From Comamonas sp. B21-038 (GTDB taxonomy: Bacteria > Pseudomonadota > Gammaproteobacteria > Burkholderiales > Burkholderiaceae_C), in NCBI RefSeq assembly GCF_022387135.1, contig NZ_CP092462.1, positions 310,001-374,000 on the forward strand: a DNA stretch of 64,000 nucleotides. The letters are read 5' to 3'. A program made the position numbers and the translations under genes. The notes beneath the pieces were generated by a model, which made no database searches, had not been told where the DNA came from, and was given only the letters and a program-made list of their open reading frames with translations. Positions 36,058 through 44,667 of this stretch are shown here, piece by piece; the stretch's first letter is position 1; every line of letters begins with the position of its first letter.

Positions 36058-36615
36058 GTGAAGGTGTTGAAGTTATCGGCAAGTGGCGTTCCGCAATCCT
36101 GGATCAGTCTGCAGGAGGCGGTGACGCACTACGCAGCAGGCGATGTGCGCTGGGAGGCGGGCTCGAGTGTGGCCTGCTTCCGTGGCGGCCACAACGCCAT
36201 CACCGGCCTGCAGTCGCGCATCGAGGTCGCCAGCATCATCGGCACACGTGGCAAGCCCGGCATTGACCCCTTTGCGATGCGCATGACGCTCACCAACAGC
36301 AAGCTGTTTGGCCGGGACCGCCATATCTGCGCCTACTGCGGCGAGCATTTCGACGAAGAACATCTGACGCGTGAGCACGTGATCCCGGTGTCCCAGAAGG
36401 GGCCCGATACCTGGATGAATGTGGTGACGGCCTGCGCCTCGTGCAACCACCACAAGGCTGGCCGCACGCCCGAGCAGGCGCATATGCCGCTGCTCTATGC
36501 GCCTTACACGCCCAGCCTCTGGGAGGATTTCATCCTGCGCAACCGGCGCATTCTGACGGACCAGATGGAGTTTCTGATGGCCCATGTGCCCAAGAGTTCG
36601 AGGTTGACGGCTTGA
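36058..36615 (+). CDS. HNH endonuclease domain protein
   Basis: This is a 185-residue protein. Its centre (residues about 85-145) is an HNH nuclease fold: CAYCGEHF for the first zinc pair, LTREHVIPVSQKGPDTW for the metal-binding His and the Asn of MNVVTACASCNHHK, which also provides the second zinc pair. Unlike most mobile HNH enzymes, it sits among housekeeping genes and is of the single-gene type widely kept in Burkholderiales. The start is a GTG with a perfect AGGAGG 6 bp upstream, which overrules longer frames. Its biological role is unknown; DNA repair or processing are guesses. A strong terminator follows. Confidence 0.88.
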   Translation: MKVLKLSASGVPQSWISLQEAVTHYAAGDVRWEAGSSVACFRGGHNAITGLQSRIEVASIIGTRGKPGIDPFAMRMTLTNSKLFGRDRHICAYCGEHFDEEHLTREHVIPVSQKGPDTWMNVVTACASCNHHKAGRTPEQAHMPLLYAPYTPSLWEDFILRNRRILTDQMEFLMAHVPKSSRLTA

Positions 36616-36637
36616 TGGCACTTCTCGCCATCCCAGT

Positions 36638-36669
36638 AAAAAGGCCTTGTCGTGCGACAAGGCCTTTTT
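36638..36669 (+). terminator. bidirectional terminator between the HNH and TPR-methyltransferase genes
   Basis: A perfect 15-bp inverted repeat AAAAAGGCCTTGTCG / CGACAAGGCCTTTTT with a two-base centre. A and T runs on both sides let it act on both converging genes. Confidence 0.93.
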
Positions 36670-36697
36670 CTTTGGGCGAGCTTTCAGGAGGCGGCTA

Positions 36698-38017
36698 TCA
36701 GGCTTCCTGGGGCTTGTAGGCGGTGACCACAAAGCCGTCCACGACCTGGCCCGCTTCCATGCGCAGTTCCACGTCGCGGGTGTCAACACGGTCAAAGCCG
36801 GCCGCCTTGGCCAGGCGCACGGTGCTGCTCAGGGTGTGGGTGTAGCGGCCGAACGGCTGCAGCTGGGTATCGGGCCCGGTGACGTCGCCGTGCTCGCAGG
36901 AGAAGATCAGCACGCCGCCAGGGGTCAGCACCCGGTAGGCATCGGCCAGGGTCTGCTGCAGGTCGCCGACATAGATCAGCACGTCCAGCGCGGTGATGGC
37001 CTCGAAGGTGTTCGCCGGCGTGGCGGCCAGCGCTTCGAGCAGGTTGACCTGGTGGAACTTGTAGTAGACCTTGTGCTTGGCCGCTTGCTCCAGCATCTTG
37101 CCCGACATATCGACGCCCATGATGTAGCCGTCAATGGCGCCCAGCGACGCACCCAGCAGGCCGGTCCCGCAGCCCAGGTCCAGCAGGTTGAAGCGGCGGT
37201 TCGGGTAGATCTGCAGCAGCTGGTCAGCCACCTGCTTGGGCAGGCTGTAGGCCAGGTGGCGCACCATGTGCATGTCATAGACCGAAGCCATGTCATCGAA
37301 CATGTGGGTGGTCAGCTCGACCGGCACATGTGCGGGCACCTGGCCCTGGGCCAGCTGGTGGTAGTACTGGTAGATCTTGTCGTCTGGCTGCAGGGCGAGC
37401 AAGGCTTCGGTATCGGGCAAGGCCTCTTGCATGGTGCCCCGCGCTTGCAGCATCTGCACACGGCCGATGCGTGCCAGATGGTCGTCCGGCTTTTCATCGA
37501 TCAGCGGACCAAACACCGCCAATGCCTCGTCGTACTGGCGCACGGCCCCCAGATCGATGGCCAGATAGCGGCGCAGGATGCGGTCCTCAGGGGTCAGTTC
37601 CAGCACGCGGCGCAGGTGGCGGATGGCCATCTCGGTATTGCCCACGCGGTGGGCGATATCGATGACGCCGGCAATCACGCGGGCATTATTGGGCTCCAGC
37701 GCAATCACCCGCTCTGCCGCGGCCATGGCCTCGTGCTCGCGGTTGTGGCGGGCATACAGCAGCGCCTGCTCCAGAATGCCGGGCGCCCAGTCAGGAGCCA
37801 GCGTCTCGCTGCGCCGCATCGCATCGAATGCGCCTGGGAGGTTGCCCGACTTCTCGGCCATCAGGCCTGCAAGCATGAACAGGCGCGGATCACGCGGGGC
37901 GCGATGCCGAGCATCGTTGAGCGTTTGGGCTGCACCGGTGAGATTGCCCACGGAAATCTGGTGGCGGGCGGTTTCGAGGAATTTGCGAATCGGATCGACA
38001 GGTGCTTTTGCGCTCAT
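36698..38017 (-). CDS. TPR-repeat protein fused to a SAM-dependent methyltransferase
   Basis: This is a 439-residue protein. Residues about 1-215 are helical repeats of TPR type (GNLTGAAQTLNDARHRAPRD, EAMAAAERVIALEPNNARV, MAIRHLRRVLELTPEDRIL, YDEALAVFGPLIDEKPDDHL). Residues about 240-435 form a class I methyltransferase with motif I LLDLGCGTGLLGASLG, then GVDMSGKMLEQA and ITALDVLIYVG. The fusion suggests a protein or small-molecule substrate held by the TPR part. A specific product is not known. It is divergent from purN with 120 bp between the starts. Confidence 0.85.
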   Translation of the reverse strand: MSAKAPVDPIRKFLETARHQISVGNLTGAAQTLNDARHRAPRDPRLFMLAGLMAEKSGNLPGAFDAMRRSETLAPDWAPGILEQALLYARHNREHEAMAAAERVIALEPNNARVIAGVIDIAHRVGNTEMAIRHLRRVLELTPEDRILRRYLAIDLGAVRQYDEALAVFGPLIDEKPDDHLARIGRVQMLQARGTMQEALPDTEALLALQPDDKIYQYYHQLAQGQVPAHVPVELTTHMFDDMASVYDMHMVRHLAYSLPKQVADQLLQIYPNRRFNLLDLGCGTGLLGASLGAIDGYIMGVDMSGKMLEQAAKHKVYYKFHQVNLLEALAATPANTFEAITALDVLIYVGDLQQTLADAYRVLTPGGVLIFSCEHGDVTGPDTQLQPFGRYTHTLSSTVRLAKAAGFDRVDTRDVELRMEAGQVVDGFVVTAYKPQEA

Positions 38018-38137
38018 GGAGTAACTGCGGGCGAGCCCGTAAACGTGGCTGTGAATTCAGTAAAGCCTTTGATTATCCGCCATTTGACGGTGCAACGTGT
38101 TTCGGGACGTTCTGCGCCCTGCGATAATGCCGCCTCC

Positions 38138-38719
38138 ATGAAAAACATCGTCATCCTGATCTCCGGCAGCGGCTCCAATATGGCGGCCATCGTGCGAACC
38201 GCGCAGCAAGAGCGCTGGCAGGAGACCTTGGGAGCGAGGGTGGCGGCGGTCATCAGCAACAAGGCCCAGGCCGGCGGCCTGCAGTTTGCCCAGGCGCAGG
38301 GCATTGCCACCGCCGTGGTGGACCACCAGGCCTATGACAGCCGCGAGAGCTTTGACGCGGCACTGGTGCAGTGCATCGACGCCCACGCGCCTTCGCTGGT
38401 GGTGCTGGCCGGGTTCATGCGCATTCTGACCCCTGGCTTTGTCGCGCACTACAGCGGCCGGCTCATCAATATCCACCCCTCGCTGCTGCCGGCCTTTGCC
38501 GGGCTGCACACCCACCAGCGCGCGATTGATGCGGGTTGCAAATTTGCCGGTTGCTCGGTGCACCAGGTCACCGCCGATCTGGATGCCGGCCCCATCCTGG
38601 AGCAGGGCCTGGTGCCCGTGCTGCCGGGTGACACGGCCGAGCTGCTGGCTGCGCGGGTGCTGGTGCAGGAGCACCAGATCTACCCCAAGGCCGTGCGCGC
38701 GCTGCTGCAGGCGCGCTGA
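38138..38719 (+). CDS. purN: phosphoribosylglycinamide formyltransferase
   Basis: This 193-residue enzyme of purine synthesis transfers the formyl group of 10-formyl-THF to GAR. It has the phosphate loop ISGSGSNM, the folate-binding and catalytic stretch AGFMRILTPGFV, INIHPSLLPAF with the catalytic Asn and His, and HQVTADLDAGPIL with the catalytic Asp. The start at MKNIVILISG is certain from the family. It stands alone, divergent from the TPR-methyltransferase. Confidence 0.97.
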   Translation: MKNIVILISGSGSNMAAIVRTAQQERWQETLGARVAAVISNKAQAGGLQFAQAQGIATAVVDHQAYDSRESFDAALVQCIDAHAPSLVVLAGFMRILTPGFVAHYSGRLINIHPSLLPAFAGLHTHQRAIDAGCKFAGCSVHQVTADLDAGPILEQGLVPVLPGDTAELLAARVLVQEHQIYPKAVRALLQAR

Positions 38720-38735
38720 GCACGAACCCGCTTTG

Positions 38736-38996
38736 TCAAACCCGGTCAGGCGTTTCGGTGTGTGGCGTATAAGCTGCAAACCGGGGCTGGCGCTGGCCGT
38801 TGACTTCCACGTCCTCGCTGAACATGGCCGCCGGCCGCACCCACCAGCCGTAATCGCCATACAAGGCCTGGTAGACCACCAGCCATTCGCGTGTCTCGCT
38901 GTGCTGCGCCAGTTGCCAGACCTGGTAGAGCCGGCCCTTGTAGTGGCGGTAGAGCCCGGGCGAAATAGCTGGTGCTGGCATAGGGTGCTGTTCCAT
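38736..38996 (-). CDS. DUF1653 domain protein
   Basis: This is an 86-residue cytoplasmic protein that is almost entirely a DUF1653 domain: PGLYRHYKGRLYQVWQLAQH, then EWLVVYQALYGDYGWWVRPA, and MFSEDVEV. The domain is small, beta-rich and of unknown function. The ATG at 38996 is used; a second at 38981 would start closer to the domain. It faces purN tail to tail with 16 bp between them. Confidence 0.85.
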   Translation of the reverse strand: MEQHPMPAPAISPGLYRHYKGRLYQVWQLAQHSETREWLVVYQALYGDYGWWVRPAAMFSEDVEVNGQRQPRFAAYTPHTETPDRV

Positions 38997-39065
38997 AATC
39001 CGAAAAATAAACAAGCCTAGCAGACCGAATGGCATCGCTGGGCAAGAACTTATTCGGAGGGTGGG

Positions 39066-41027
39066 GTGGAGCAGATCGATTTTGTGCAGCGGGTTGATGC
39101 CTATGTGCAGGCCGCTGCGAACGACCCGGCCAGATTTGACCGCCATGTCCTGGGCATGGCCTTGCTGGCAGGACTGTGGGTGTGGGGCGGTCTGCTGCTG
39201 GGCCTGGCCTTGCTGGCCTGGTCAGTACTGTCCTATGTCTACCAGGGCTTTTACGGCCTGCAGATCTTTGGTTTTTTCGCGGGTGTGGCGCTGCTGATCA
39301 GTGTGCTGCGCCTGACCCGTTCCGACTGGGTCGACCCCGAGGGCATCGCCGTGCCCGCTGCCGAATGCCCGCGCTTGTTCGAGGCGCTGGAGCGCATCCG
39401 CCAGAAGGTGCGCGGCCCGCACATTTCCCAGTTGGTGATCACCGAGGACTACGGCCTGCGCATAGCGCAGCAGATGCGGCTGGGCGGTCTGCTGCCGGCA
39501 CGCTACCACCTGCTGCTGGGCCTGCCGCTGGCGATGGCGATTGACCGGCCCCGTCTGGTGGCGATGATTGCGCAGGAATACAGCCATCTGCGCCGCCGCC
39601 AGGGATGGCTGCAGGCGGCGGTCTACCGCGCCCGCCGCCGCCTGCAAGGCCTGCATGACCGGCTGGCCGATGCGCGCCAGATGACGCGCTTGGGCTGGGC
39701 CAATGAACGCTTCATGCGCTGGTATCTGCCGCGTTGGTGGGCGGCCAGCTTTGTCGTGGCGCGGCAGGACGAGGCAGTGGCCGACCGCATGGCGGCCCGC
39801 TGGGTCAGCAAACCGCTGATGGGCGAGGCGCTGTCCGAAGTGGCGGTGCGCGGGCGCTGGTTCCGCGAGCAGTTCTGGACCATGCACTGGCTGCGCGCCC
39901 GCGAACTGGCCTCGCCGATGGGGCCGTTCAGCCTGATGGCTGGCGTGATGAACCACCGCATGGATGTCAACTGGGTCTACCAGGGCTGGAAACAGGAATA
40001 CCATGCGCCCACCGGCTACCAGGGCACGCCCCCCAGCCTGCGCGAGCGGCTGCGGGGCCTCGATGTGCCTCCCGGCCTCACGCCGATGTCCAGCAGCAAC
40101 TGCCTGGCCTGGCTGGGCAAGCGCTCGGAGCGCTGGATCGAGCTGCTCGACCAGCGCTGGTGTGTACGCCATGGCCATGACTGGCTGGCCTACCGCAAGA
40201 TCCTGAGCGCCTCGGCCGCACGCGTGGCTGCGCTGATGCCGCGCGAGCCCTACCTCGATGCCGACCAGCTGGTGGAGCTGGGCTGGCAACTGCAGAGCAC
40301 GGCCTTGCAGCACCACGATGCCCCCTTGCCCATCTACCAGCGCGCGCTGGAGCTGGAGCCTGCAAATGCCCGCGCGCTGGCCGCCTGCGCCAGCCTGCAC
40401 ATGGGCATGGACTGGGAGGCACAACTGCAGTACCTGGCACAGGCCTTTGCACAGCTGCCGGCCATGGGCGCGGCCTGGTGCCGGCTGGCCATGGGCGTGC
40501 TCGATGTGCTCGAAGACGAGGATTTTGACGAGGCCTCGGTGCGCCAGCTGCGCAGCGACTGGCGCGAGCGCGAGGTGCTCGCCCGCACGCAGCTACAGGC
40601 CTTGCGCGATGAGCGGCTGGCACACGGCAGCCTGCTGGGCGCGCGCGCCTGCACCGCGCTGCCGCATCCGCTGTGGGCCAGCGAGCTGGCTGCGCTGCAA
40701 ATCCACCTGCACCACTGCCCGCGCTTGCGCCGCGCCTGGCTGCTGGCACGGCCGCTGCGCAGCCTGGCAGGCGCCTATGCGCTGGTGCTGGTACTCGACC
40801 GGCCCGGCGTGCACTACCAAGACAACAAGCGCCTGGAGCTGCAGTGGCGCGGCTACCTGGAGCGCGAGCTGCTGCTGTGCAAGCTGATGCCGCTGTGGAT
40901 CACCCATGTCGATGCGCTGGGTCCTACAGGCCTGCGGCAGCTGGCGGCCATGCCCTGGGGCCTGGTCCATGACCGCGCGGAGCAGCCCGCTGGCGCGCGC
41001 AGCGGTGCTGCCCCCATCGGCACCTAG
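39066..41027 (+). CDS. M48-like membrane protein with degenerate metal site (putative pseudopeptidase)
   Basis: This is a 653-residue protein with two membrane helices near the N terminus (about residues 28-55 and 63-82). The next part looks like an M48 (HtpX/Ste24-like) metallopeptidase domain: VAMIAQEYSHLRRRQ stands where HExxH is expected, so Q170 replaces the first zinc ligand His while E171 and H174 remain; the third ligand motif is present as E236-AVA-D240. The C-terminal half (about 410-650) is helical with a TPR-like segment (LPIYQRALELEPANARALA). The start is a GTG with GGAGG 5 bp upstream. It may be an inactive scaffold or use an altered metal site. Confidence 0.72.
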   Translation: MEQIDFVQRVDAYVQAAANDPARFDRHVLGMALLAGLWVWGGLLLGLALLAWSVLSYVYQGFYGLQIFGFFAGVALLISVLRLTRSDWVDPEGIAVPAAECPRLFEALERIRQKVRGPHISQLVITEDYGLRIAQQMRLGGLLPARYHLLLGLPLAMAIDRPRLVAMIAQEYSHLRRRQGWLQAAVYRARRRLQGLHDRLADARQMTRLGWANERFMRWYLPRWWAASFVVARQDEAVADRMAARWVSKPLMGEALSEVAVRGRWFREQFWTMHWLRARELASPMGPFSLMAGVMNHRMDVNWVYQGWKQEYHAPTGYQGTPPSLRERLRGLDVPPGLTPMSSSNCLAWLGKRSERWIELLDQRWCVRHGHDWLAYRKILSASAARVAALMPREPYLDADQLVELGWQLQSTALQHHDAPLPIYQRALELEPANARALAACASLHMGMDWEAQLQYLAQAFAQLPAMGAAWCRLAMGVLDVLEDEDFDEASVRQLRSDWREREVLARTQLQALRDERLAHGSLLGARACTALPHPLWASELAALQIHLHHCPRLRRAWLLARPLRSLAGAYALVLVLDRPGVHYQDNKRLELQWRGYLERELLLCKLMPLWITHVDALGPTGLRQLAAMPWGLVHDRAEQPAGARSGAAPIGT

Positions 41028-41085
41028 AACAGCTTCTAAGCCGGGCCTGGTGCCCGGATACTGGCGCAATGGGACAATAGCGGCT

Positions 41086-42357
41086 ATGCATCCCAAAGCC
41101 CTTTTAGATGCCTGCGCCGAGCTGGTTGCGCAGGCCCTTACTTTTGAACACCCGGCCGACGCCGTGGTGTCGCGTTATTTCCGTGAACACCGCAGCCTGG
41201 GGCCGCGCGAGCGTGGCACCCTGGCAGAAACGGTGTACACCGTGCTGCGCAAGAAAACGCTGTTTGAATCGTTGGCACGCTCGGGCAGCGGCGCGCGCGA
41301 GCGCCGCCTGGCCATTCTGGGCTTTGCCGGCCCGCGCAGCTTTGTCAAAAGCGCGCTCAGCGACCAGGAAGTGCAATGGCTGGATGACTGCGACGCGATT
41401 GCGCCCGACAGCCTCATGCCCCAGCACCGCCACAACCTGCCCGAGTGGCTGGTGGAGCCTTTGCAGGCCCAGGTGGGTGAGCAGTTCGAGCAGCTGGCCG
41501 CCAGCATGCTGGAGATGGCACCGCTGGACCTGCGCGCCAATGCCTTGCTGACCAAGCGCAGCGAGCTGCAAAAAGAACTCAAGCAGGCGGGCATCCAGGC
41601 CGAGCCCACCCCGTACTCGCCCTGGGGCCTGCGCGTGGCGGACAAGCCTGCGCTGTCGCGCCTGGACGCCTTTGTCAAAGGCCGTGTTGAAGTGCAGGAC
41701 GAGGGCTCGCAGCTGCTGGCCTTGTTGCTGGATGCCAAGCGCGGCGAGATGGTGACCGACTTCTGCGCCGGCGCTGGCGGCAAGACCCTGGCCATTGGCG
41801 CCATGATGCGCAGCACCGGGCGTCTCTATGCCTTTGATGTGTCGGCCCACCGCCTGGAGGCGCTCAAACCGCGCCTGGCCCGCTCGGGCCTGTCCAACGT
41901 GCATCCGGCTGCGATTGCGCATGAGCGCGATGAGCGGGTCAAGCGCCTGGCCGGCAAGATGGACCGCGTGCTGGTCGATGCCCCCTGCTCGGGTCTGGGC
42001 ACCCTGCGCCGCAATCCCGATCTGAAATGGCGCCAGAGCCCCAAGGCGATCGAGGAGCTGACGGCCAAGCAGACCGCCATTCTGGCCAGCAGCGCCCGCA
42101 TGGTGAAATCCGGCGGCCGCCTGGTCTATGCCACCTGCAGCATCCTGCCCGCTGAGAACGAGGCGATCGCCGAGGCCTTTGCTGCCGCCCACCCGGACTT
42201 TGTGCCGCTCGATGCTGGCGAGCTGCTGGCAGGCCTGAAGGTCGAGCAAGCCGCCAGCCTGTGCAGCGGCGGCGACAGCGGCAGCCTGTACCTGCGCCTG
42301 TGGCCCCATCTGCACCAGACAGACGGCTTCTTTGCCGCCGTCTGGCAACGCAAGTAA
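41086..42357 (+). CDS. RsmB/NOP-family rRNA (cytosine-C5) methyltransferase
   Basis: This 423-residue enzyme methylates cytosine in RNA with SAM. Motif I is TDFCAGAGGKTLAIGA, motif IV is VLVDAPCSGLGTLRRNPDLK with the proline-cysteine pair, and motif VI is LVYATCSILPAENEA with the catalytic cysteine. The N-terminal part (about 1-160) is helical, in the place where RsmB has its NusB-like domain. A second RsmB-like gene may exist elsewhere, so I do not assign the symbol. A 123-bp structured repeat starts at its stop codon. Confidence 0.9.
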   Translation: MHPKALLDACAELVAQALTFEHPADAVVSRYFREHRSLGPRERGTLAETVYTVLRKKTLFESLARSGSGARERRLAILGFAGPRSFVKSALSDQEVQWLDDCDAIAPDSLMPQHRHNLPEWLVEPLQAQVGEQFEQLAASMLEMAPLDLRANALLTKRSELQKELKQAGIQAEPTPYSPWGLRVADKPALSRLDAFVKGRVEVQDEGSQLLALLLDAKRGEMVTDFCAGAGGKTLAIGAMMRSTGRLYAFDVSAHRLEALKPRLARSGLSNVHPAAIAHERDERVKRLAGKMDRVLVDAPCSGLGTLRRNPDLKWRQSPKAIEELTAKQTAILASSARMVKSGGRLVYATCSILPAENEAIAEAFAAAHPDFVPLDAGELLAGLKVEQAASLCSGGDSGSLYLRLWPHLHQTDGFFAAVWQRK

Positions 42358-42479
42358 GAGCCACTAACACAACCCTTGATACATCGTTGCCAAGTCTTGC
42401 CGTACTACCGTACTGTCTGCGGCTTGGCGTCTCGTCTCAACCGCAAACCTGCGGTTTGCTGGGCCGTGTTAGCGGCTCT
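42357..42479. repeat. 123-bp structured intergenic element with terminal inverted repeats
   Basis: The ends AGAGCCACTAACAC (42357-42370) and GTGTTAGCGGCTCT (42466-42479) are inverted repeats, 13 of 14 bases matching. Inside are two further hairpins: GCCAAG/CTTGGC (42389-42394 and 42423-42428) around two CCGTACT copies, and AACCGCA/TGCGGTT (42439-42445 and 42450-42456). No coding capacity. It fits a REP/MITE-like element; no direct repeat was seen at the ends. Confidence 0.7.
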
Positions 42480-42482
42480 AAG

Positions 42483-42863
42483 TCAGTCCTTCCAGCCCAG
42501 CCAGTCGGCCACACTGCGCCAACCGGCACGCCAGCCCGCATAGGCCTGCACCTGCACCAGCAATTGGGCGGGCTGCAGGCCTTCTGCTTGCAGCCAGTAC
42601 CAGCCCGCATGCGCGCCATTGCAGTGCGGGGCGTCTTCCGCCTGCAAGCGCAGTGCGCTGTGCCAGGGCGAGCTGATCTGCAGCTGCCCGGCGCGGCAGT
42701 ACAGGCTGCTGCCGGCCTCCAGATACAGCCATTGGCCCTGGCCTGCCCGCAAGGCGAGGCTGCTGCTGTGCGTGCAGGGCTGTGCCGGTACGCTGGTCTG
42801 GGCCGGGGTGGTGGCGGTGCCAGGCAGGGCCGTGGCGAGGCGGGCGGTGGTGCTGGTGGTCAT
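42483..42863 (-). CDS. hypothetical protein, possibly DUF2917-like
   Basis: This is a 126-residue protein with a Ser/Thr/Ala-rich N terminus and a beta-rich centre (LALRAGQGQWLYLEAGSSLY, LQISSPWHSALRLQAE) that vaguely resembles DUF2917, a small cupin-like domain. It ends with WRAGWRSVADWLGWKD. No signal peptide or membrane helix. AGGAAAG lies 9 bp before the ATG. It is divergent from a MocR-type regulator, and the gap carries four copies of an octamer, so it may be regulated by that gene. Family assignment is weak. Confidence 0.55.
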   Translation of the reverse strand: MTTSTTARLATALPGTATTPAQTSVPAQPCTHSSSLALRAGQGQWLYLEAGSSLYCRAGQLQISSPWHSALRLQAEDAPHCNGAHAGWYWLQAEGLQPAQLLVQVQAYAGWRAGWRSVADWLGWKD

Positions 42864-42885
42864 TGTTGCGCTTTCCTGGGCGTTT

Positions 42886-43015
42886 CAGAACAGGGCTCTA
42901 GCGTAAAAAAACGCCGCCTAACGCAACAGACACAGTCGCGGCAAGGGTCGGGCAGAACAGCGCAGGCACAAAGCGGCTGTTCTGGTTCAAAATCGCAGTT
43001 TCTGTATCTGTTCTG
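42886..43015. promoter_or_regulatory. four CAGAACAG octamers: candidate operators of the MocR-type regulator
   Basis: The octamer CAGAACAG occurs at 42886-42893 and 42953-42960, and in the opposite orientation (CTGTTCTG) at 42977-42984 and 43008-43015. All four lie in the 256-bp divergent gap between the hypothetical gene and the regulator gene. Four copies of an 8-mer in so short a region are very unlikely by chance. Confidence 0.55.
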
Positions 43016-43119
43016 TCAGGGTTGAACCTGAGACCATAGCGCTGCGTAGGGGAATCGGGTCCTGCCACTGCGGTGGCGCACAAGGCGATGGACAGGTTCC
43101 CGGAACCAGGAGTCCTGCT

Positions 43120-44655
43120 GTGCCGCTGTTAGAAGAAAGTCTGTGTGAGATCCCCGAAAGCCATGCTGCGGATGCGGCCGGCCACCCGCCCGCCGACGAT
43201 GCGTTTCTGTACGAGCGCATCGCAGCGCATTTTGAGCAGGCCATTGCCCAGCAGACCTTGGGCGTAGGCGCGCGCATGCCCTCGGTGCGCGATATCCGGC
43301 GCCAGCACCACGTAAGCCACAGCACCGCGCTGCAGGTGCTGCGCGTGCTCGAGTCGCGCGGGCTGATCGAGGCGCGGCCCCGCGTGGGCTATTTCGTCAG
43401 CGATACGGCCTTGCAGATGCCGGCCGCGCGCGAGCCCCAGCAGCTGGGCCCCTTCCCGATGCAGGACCACCGTTTTGAAGGCATCGGCGAGCGCGCGGCC
43501 GAGTACCTGAACAAGGCGCGCCTCAAGGGGCCGCTGAAGGTGGACCTGGGCAGCGCGATGCCGGCGCCCGAGCTGTTTGATGCCAAGCTGCTCAACCAGC
43601 TGGCCGTGGCCTTGCTGCGCGAGCAGCCCCAGATCCTCGTGCACGGGCCTTCCGCGCCGTTCACCCATCCGGATTTTCAGGCCTCGATGGCGCGCTATGC
43701 GCTGGGTTTTGGCGTGCGCCTGGCGCCGATGGACATTGCCGCCACCTTTGGCAATTCCGAGGCGGTGAACCTGGCGCTGGATGCGCTGACCCAGCCGGGC
43801 GACATGGTGGCGATTGAATCGCCCACCTTCTACGGCATCCTGCAGGCGATCGAAGCCAAGAAGCTGCAGGCGCTGGAGATCCCGTCGAGCCCGCATACCG
43901 GCATGTCGATCGAGGCGCTGGAGCTGGCGCTGCGCACCCATCCCAACCTCAAGGCTGTCGTGGTGGTGCCCCACTTGCAGATGCCCCAGGGCGCGACGAT
44001 GCCCGACAGCCACAAAAAACGCCTGGTGGCCTTGTGCCGCGAGTACCGGGTGGCCCTGATCGAGGACGATATCTACCGCGAATTTGTCGAATCCGACGAG
44101 GTGCTCAAGCCCTGCAAGGCCTGGGACACCGACGGCTCGGTGATCTATTGCTCCTCGCTGTCCAAAAGCTATGCGCCGGGCCTGCGCCTGGGCTGGATGA
44201 ATGCCGGGCGCTGGCAGGAGCGCGTGCAGATGATCAAGTTCGCGCGCTCACGCAACCTGCCGGTCTGGCCCCAGCTGCTGGGTGCGCGCACCGTGGGCTC
44301 GCCGTCGTACATGCGGCACCTGGTGCGCCTGCGCCAGCAGCTGCGCGTGCAGCGCCAGGCCGCTGCGCAGGCGGTTGCGCGCTATTTCCCGATTGGCACG
44401 CGCCTGAGCCTGCCGGCCGGCGGCCTGAGCATCTGGCTGGAGCTGCCTGAGCAAATCTCGTCCAGCCGCCTCTATGACGAGGCGCTGGCCATCGGCATCC
44501 GCGTGGCGCCTGGCGACATGTTCAGCAATACCGGTCACTATGACCACTTTCTGCGCCTGAGCTGCGGCATGCCGTTTACCGAGGTGGTGGACGAGGCCTA
44601 CCGCAGCCTGGGGCGTATGATGCATGCGCAGCTGGGCCTGCCGCCCCGGGCCTGA
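43120..44655 (+). CDS. MocR-type PLP-dependent regulator/aminotransferase family protein
   Basis: This 511-residue protein has an N-terminal GntR winged helix (YERIAAHFEQAIAQQTLGVG, then ARMPSVRDIRRQHHVSHSTA) and a fold I aminotransferase domain with YCSSLSKSYAPGLRLGWM holding the PLP lysine, TFGNSEAVNLALDAL and IEDDIYREF. It could act as a regulator, as most such fusions do. The GTG at 43120 has AGGAG 7 bp upstream. It is divergent from the hypothetical gene at 42483-42863 with repeated octamers between them. Effector and targets are unknown; it differs from the first MocR-type protein at 561-2039 in both domains. Confidence 0.88.
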   Translation: MPLLEESLCEIPESHAADAAGHPPADDAFLYERIAAHFEQAIAQQTLGVGARMPSVRDIRRQHHVSHSTALQVLRVLESRGLIEARPRVGYFVSDTALQMPAAREPQQLGPFPMQDHRFEGIGERAAEYLNKARLKGPLKVDLGSAMPAPELFDAKLLNQLAVALLREQPQILVHGPSAPFTHPDFQASMARYALGFGVRLAPMDIAATFGNSEAVNLALDALTQPGDMVAIESPTFYGILQAIEAKKLQALEIPSSPHTGMSIEALELALRTHPNLKAVVVVPHLQMPQGATMPDSHKKRLVALCREYRVALIEDDIYREFVESDEVLKPCKAWDTDGSVIYCSSLSKSYAPGLRLGWMNAGRWQERVQMIKFARSRNLPVWPQLLGARTVGSPSYMRHLVRLRQQLRVQRQAAAQAVARYFPIGTRLSLPAGGLSIWLELPEQISSSRLYDEALAIGIRVAPGDMFSNTGHYDHFLRLSCGMPFTEVVDEAYRSLGRMMHAQLGLPPRA

Positions 44656-44667
44656 TGCGGGACGCAG

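Noticed and set aside
36058..36615. HNH gene as a homing endonuclease or part of a defence system
   Set aside because: It stands alone among housekeeping genes, has no intron, methyltransferase or phage neighbour, and has a normal terminator of its own.
36647..38137. A long plus-strand extension in front of purN
   Set aside because: It lies opposite the TPR-methyltransferase gene; purN similarity begins exactly at MKNIVILISGSG.
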